8,823 nt of DNA from Planctomycetaceae bacterium (GTDB taxonomy: Bacteria > Planctomycetota > Planctomycetia > Pirellulales > Pirellulaceae), in NCBI GenBank assembly GCA_007124535.1, contig SLEY01000562.1, positions 1 through 8,823 on the forward strand, written 5' to 3'. The notes under the pieces are model-generated. The model did not search any database. It saw only the letters and a list, made by a program, of their open reading frames with translations, and was not told the origin of the DNA. Shown here piece by piece: positions 5,625-8,823 of this stretch; the stretch's first letter is position 1; every line of letters starts with the position of its first letter. The position numbers and the translations under genes were made by a program.

Positions 5625-7211
5625 TCAGGGGGAACTTTCCGGTCGCAGGAGGGGAAACAGGATCACGTCCCGGATCGTCGGCGAATTGGTCAGCAACATC
5701 ACCAGCCGATCGATCCCGATCCCCAAGCCCCCGGCGGGCGGCATCCCGTGCCGCAGCGCCCTCACAAAATCATGATCCATTTTGGCCATCGAGTCTTCCT
5801 CGGGAAGACCCTCCAACTGGGTCTGGAACAACTGTTCCTGCAGGTCCGGGTCGTTCAATTCGGTGTAGGCATTGGCCACCTCCATACCGCACAGGAACAA
5901 CTCGAAGCGTTCGGCAATCTTCGGGTGAGACGCCTTCCGCTTGGTCAACGGGCAGATGCTGGCGGGGTAGTCGATGACGAACACCGGTCCGTGCAGCTGG
6001 TCCTCGACCCGCTCCTCGAACACCGCGTTTTTCAGGACATCCGGATGGCGATTCGCCGTTTCGAGGTTCAGTTCCCGGGCCAGCGAGCGGATCGCCTGGT
6101 GGTCGTCGGGCGGCACTCCCGCATGCTGCTCGAACAGCTCGTTGTAGCTATGGCGAGCGAACGGGGGGGTGAAGTCGATTTCCGTATCGCCGTAGGGCAA
6201 GCGGAGGGGCGCCCCGATCGCTTGGATCGCTCGCGTCACCAGCCGCTCGGTCAACTCCATCATCGTCCGGTAGTCGCCATAGGCCTGGTAGACCTCCAGC
6301 ATGGTGAATTCCGGATTATGCCGCGGGCCGATGCCCTCGTTCCGGTACACTCGCCCCAGTTCGTACACCCGTTCCATTCCTCCGACCAGGAGTCGTTTCA
6401 GGTGCAGTTCCAGGGCGATCCGCAACACCAGCGGCAGGTCCAGGGCGTTGTGGTGGGTGCGGAACGGTCGCGCTGCGGCCCCGCCCGCGATCGTATGCAG
6501 CGTGGGGCCCTCGATCTCGCAAAATCCCTCGTCTCCCAACGTGCGACGAATCGATTGGATGATCTTGGCGCGGTTCAAAAACCGTTCCATCACCCCGTCC
6601 GAATAGGTTAAATCCAAATAACGCATCCGCTGGCGCAGTTCCGGATCCTGCAGGCCGTGATGCTTCTCCGGCGGCGGTTCCAGCGATTTGCCCAGGAAAT
6701 GGAGATGGTCGGCCAGAATGGTCAACTCGCCGGTCTTCGTCCGCCACAGGGCTCCGTCCACCCCGATCAGGTCACCCAGATCGAACTGCCCGGCCAATTC
6801 GAAATCCGCCTCGCCCACCTGCTGCTTGCCAATGAACAACTGGATCTTGCCGGTCCAATCCTGGATGTCGACAAAGCGAAGTTTGCCGGCCTTGCGCTGC
6901 AGCACGATGCGGCCGGCCGCCCGGACCCGCGGCCCGACCAGCTGTCCCGGTCCCTGCTGGTTCAACCAGCTGCGGAAATCGAGCGGAGATTCCCCGTCCA
7001 CGGCGGGCAACGCGATCGGATCGCCCGTTTCGGGATGGAAGCGGATTTCATCGGCCCGATCGCGGATCGTGCCAATCGCCGTCCGATCGTCGAAGCGGCC
7101 TCCCCACGGATCCAGCCCCATTTCCGCTATCTTGCGCAGCTTCCCCCGGCGTGAGGATTCATGAATCCCCGAGGGGCGTGGATCGGATGACGATGACTTC
7201 GAACCCGACAT
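5625..7211 (-). CDS. lysS: Lysyl-tRNA synthetase, class II
   Basis: Charges tRNA-Lys with lysine in the cytoplasm. 528 residues, a little longer than the usual 490-510. Order: Ser-rich leader (1-20), the conserved KLRKIAEMGLDPWGGRF region (24-40), a stretch of about 35 residues (57-91) absent from Bacillus LysS, the anticodon-binding OB fold (about 94-175), then the class II core. Motif 1 region is RMRYLDL (195-201). PTLHTIAGGAAARPF (236-250) and RIALELHLKRL (264-274) precede motif 2, RVYRNEGIGPRHNPEFTM (287-304). EVANAYTELNDP (444-455) resembles Gram-positive-type LysS. Motif 3 is GLGIGIDRLVMLL (495-507). The ATG 7211 start has AGGAA (7217-7221) 5 nt upstream. It is the first gene of the leftward operon, under the promoter at 7292-7319. 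Confidence 0.97.
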   Translation of the reverse strand: MSGSKSSSSDPRPSGIHESSRRGKLRKIAEMGLDPWGGRFDDRTAIGTIRDRADEIRFHPETGDPIALPAVDGESPLDFRSWLNQQGPGQLVGPRVRAAGRIVLQRKAGKLRFVDIQDWTGKIQLFIGKQQVGEADFELAGQFDLGDLIGVDGALWRTKTGELTILADHLHFLGKSLEPPPEKHHGLQDPELRQRMRYLDLTYSDGVMERFLNRAKIIQSIRRTLGDEGFCEIEGPTLHTIAGGAAARPFRTHHNALDLPLVLRIALELHLKRLLVGGMERVYELGRVYRNEGIGPRHNPEFTMLEVYQAYGDYRTMMELTERLVTRAIQAIGAPLRLPYGDTEIDFTPPFARHSYNELFEQHAGVPPDDHQAIRSLARELNLETANRHPDVLKNAVFEERVEDQLHGPVFVIDYPASICPLTKRKASHPKIAERFELFLCGMEVANAYTELNDPDLQEQLFQTQLEGLPEEDSMAKMDHDFVRALRHGMPPAGGLGIGIDRLVMLLTNSPTIRDVILFPLLRPESSP

Positions 7212-7291
7212 ACTGGTTCCTAGGAAAGCGCAATGCCACCATCAGGAGTGGCAAACACCAGGGCGTTTCGGACGGACAATACAAGGCGGAC

Positions 7292-7319
7292 ATTCTAGTA
7301 AAACTGGCCGGAGGGTCAA
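7292..7319 (-). promoter_or_regulatory. Sigma-70-like promoter of the lysS operon
   Basis: On the minus strand, -35 TTGACC (7314-7319; 5 of 6 consensus) and -10 TAGAAT (7292-7297; 5 of 6) are separated by 16 bp. Transcription would start near 7285, giving a leader of about 75 nt before the lysS ATG. The rest of the divergent gap (7212-7493) shows no strong structure and no convincing promoter for cysK. Confidence 0.7.
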
Positions 7320-7493
7320 TGTCAGTCGCCGCGGAAGTCGCGGATCCGGCCCGCCGGGCATTTCACGAATCGATCCCAAGCGTTATCTTGGGGGAAAGTC
7401 CGGGTTCGATGCGGCCGCCGCGCCGCCGCCGTCCCTCGGCTTGGTTCAATCTCCTTGGTTGCAGATGTTTCCTCGAAAATGGATGAACGCCCC

Positions 7494-8435
7494 ATGCCAC
7501 GCGGAAAGACCTTTGATAACGCCGCTCACTCCACCGGCGATACCCCGATGATTCGCATCAACCGGTTGATTCCGGAAAATCAGGCGGCGGTGTTCGCCAA
7601 ATGCGAATTCTTCAACCCGCTGAACAGCGTCAAGGACCGGATCGGCGTCGCCATGATCGAAGCCGCAGAACGCGACGGCCAGATCCAACCGGATACCCAT
7701 ATCATCGAACCGACCAGCGGGAACACGGGGATCGCCCTGGCCTTCGTCTGTGCCGCCAAACAGTATCGATTGACCCTGACCATGCCCGAGTCCATGTCGG
7801 TCGAGCGGCGGATGCTGCTGCGCGCCATGGGCGCCCATCTGGTGCTGACGCCGGCGGCCGAGGGCATGAAAGGGGCCATCAATACGGCTCACGAACTGGT
7901 CGCCCGCCAGGAAAACGCCTGGATGCCCCAGCAGTTCGAGAACCCGGCCAATCCGGCGATCCACGAACAGACCACCGGTCAGGAAATCTGGGAAGACAGC
8001 GGCGGAAATATCGATGCGATCGTGGCCGGTGTCGGCACCGGGGGGACCATCACCGGAGTGGGACGCTGCATCAAAGCCAAGAACCCCGACTTCAAGGTGA
8101 TTGCGGTCGAGCCCAAAAACTCGCCGGTGATCAGTGGAGGCTCGCCCGGAAAACACCGCATCCAAGGCATCGGGGCCGGGTTCGTGCCGAAGAACCTGGA
8201 TACCTCGCTGGTCGATGAGGTGATTCAAGTCGAAGATGAAGTGTCATTCGAGTGGGGTAAGCGGTTAGCCATGTACGAGGGGATTGTCGCAGGCATCAGT
8301 AGCGGGGCCAACATGTGGGCCGCCGCGCAGGTGGCCGCGCGCCCGGAATTCAAAGGCAAACGGATCGTGACGATCATGTGCAGCTTGGGCGAGCGCTACC
8401 TCTCCACGCCCCTGTTCGGCGGACTGGCGGAGTAG
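7494..8435 (+). CDS. cysK: Cysteine synthase (O-acetylserine sulfhydrylase)
   Basis: PLP enzyme making cysteine from O-acetylserine and sulfide in the cytoplasm; 313 residues, normal for CysK. The PLP lysine is K47 in NPLNSVKDRIG, the substrate loop is PTSGNTG (73-79), and the phosphate-binding GTGGT is at 181-185. VAGISSGAN (265-273) and a C-terminal IVTIMCSLGERYLST complete the fold; there is no CBS or regulatory domain. The ATG at 7494 is chosen because MPRGKTFDN matches how the family begins. An in-frame ATG at 7479 and a TTG at 7455 would add 5 or 13 non-conserved residues. No strong ribosome site precedes any of them (GGA at 7481-7483 only). Divergent from lysS, and followed after 5 bp by a siroheme-type chelatase gene. 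Confidence 0.95.
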   Translation: MPRGKTFDNAAHSTGDTPMIRINRLIPENQAAVFAKCEFFNPLNSVKDRIGVAMIEAAERDGQIQPDTHIIEPTSGNTGIALAFVCAAKQYRLTLTMPESMSVERRMLLRAMGAHLVLTPAAEGMKGAINTAHELVARQENAWMPQQFENPANPAIHEQTTGQEIWEDSGGNIDAIVAGVGTGGTITGVGRCIKAKNPDFKVIAVEPKNSPVISGGSPGKHRIQGIGAGFVPKNLDTSLVDEVIQVEDEVSFEWGKRLAMYEGIVAGISSGANMWAAAQVAARPEFKGKRIVTIMCSLGERYLSTPLFGGLAE

Positions 8436-8440
8436 TCGGT

Positions 8441-8823
8441 ATGCAGTTGCCCTCGCCCGATCAGATCGGGGTCATCATTGTGGACCATGGCTCGCGCCGC
8501 GAGGAGAGCAACGCGCTCCTGGTCGAAGTGGCGGAGATGTTCCATCAGCGCAGCGGTTACGCGATTGTCGAGCCGGCGCACATGGATTTGGCGGAACCGA
8601 CGATCGCCGAGGCCTTCGATCGCTGTGTGGCTCGGGGCGCGAAGGTGGTGGTGATCCATCCGTATTTTCTGCTGCCCGGACGGCATTGGCGGCGGGATGT
8701 GCCGGCGCTGGCCGCCGAGGCGGCGACACGTCACCCGAACGTTCCGTTCCTGGTGACCGCTCCCTTGGGCTTGCACCCCCTGATGGCGGAGATCATGCAG
8801 CAGCGGATCGCCCGCTGCCTGGA
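8441..8823 (+). CDS. cbiX: CbiX-type sirohydrochlorin chelatase, partial (cut by window end)
   Basis: The first 127 codons are present with no stop, and the frame runs out of the window. It reads MQLPSPDQIGVIIVDHGSR at the start and matches the CbiX family (class II chelatases that insert cobalt or iron into sirohydrochlorin). Expected metal-binding histidines are H16 (VDHGSR) and H82 in PYFLLPGRHWRRDVP (74-88); PLGLHPLM (108-115) is a further family motif. The ATG 8441 start has GGAG (8429-8432) 8 nt upstream, within the end of cysK, and only 5 bp separate the two genes, so they are probably co-transcribed. With cysK as partner, siroheme production for sulfite reductase is the likelier role; cobalamin synthesis is the alternative. 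Length beyond the window decides between short (about 120-140 residues, one domain) and long two-domain forms. Confidence 0.85.
   Translation, partial: MQLPSPDQIGVIIVDHGSRREESNALLVEVAEMFHQRSGYAIVEPAHMDLAEPTIAEAFDRCVARGAKVVVIHPYFLLPGRHWRRDVPALAAEAATRHPNVPFLVTAPLGLHPLMAEIMQQRIARCL

Noticed and set aside
5151..6611. Long open plus-strand frame opposite lysS and the permease gene
   Set aside because: It lies antisense to two clearly conserved genes, spans their junction, and its translation is Gln/His/Arg-rich with no recognisable domain. It is a GC-rich shadow frame.
7361..7389. cysK promoter with TATCTT as -10
   Set aside because: Four of six matches at -10 and no acceptable -35 at 16-18 bp; too weak to list.
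7151..7486. Possible small plus-strand gene of 111 codons upstream of cysK
   Set aside because: It overlaps the lysS start, covers the lysS promoter, shows no family motif, and has no convincing ribosome site.

Overview
The window looks like chromosomal DNA of a planctomycete, probably of the Pirellulaceae type. That is an inference from GC-rich composition, the style of the LysS, LolC/E, aminotransferase and DUF1611 proteins, and the gene order; no rRNA or other phylogenetic marker is present. Coding density is high. There are eight genes in two divergent transcription units, and no tRNA, rRNA, transposase or CRISPR array was seen.

Leftward unit (minus strand, about 7211 down to 127), six genes in order: lysS (lysyl-tRNA synthetase), a LolC/LolE-type permease, its LolD-type ATPase, a class IV branched-chain-type aminotransferase, a DUF1611 protein, and an enolase-superfamily dipeptide epimerase. 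Gaps are 12 to 53 bp, so co-transcription is likely. A good sigma-70-like promoter (TTGACC, 16 bp, TAGAAT) lies at 7292-7319 upstream of lysS. The first three genes are housekeeping: translation and lipoprotein release from the inner membrane. The last two match the pairing of the D-glutamate catabolic genes dgcN and dgcA described in marine proteobacteria and haloarchaea, so this may be a planctomycete version of that pathway or of cell-wall peptide recycling.

The left end (37-168) is a tandem array of nine 14/15-bp units (consensus GACTAAGTGTRGGGG on the plus strand). It runs into the 3' end of the epimerase gene, gives the protein a 14-residue repeat-encoded tail, and supplies its stop codon. 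Read as RNA in the gene direction the array is 48% C and 7% G, which makes it a candidate Rho-loading site closing the operon.

Rightward unit (plus strand, 7494 to beyond the window): cysK (cysteine synthase), then after 5 bp a CbiX-type sirohydrochlorin chelatase cut off by the window end. The pair fits assimilatory sulfur metabolism: siroheme serves sulfite reductase, and CysK fixes the sulfide.

Most interesting points: the repeat array that has overwritten a gene end, its possible role as a terminator, and the DUF1611/epimerase pair downstream of an aminotransferase.
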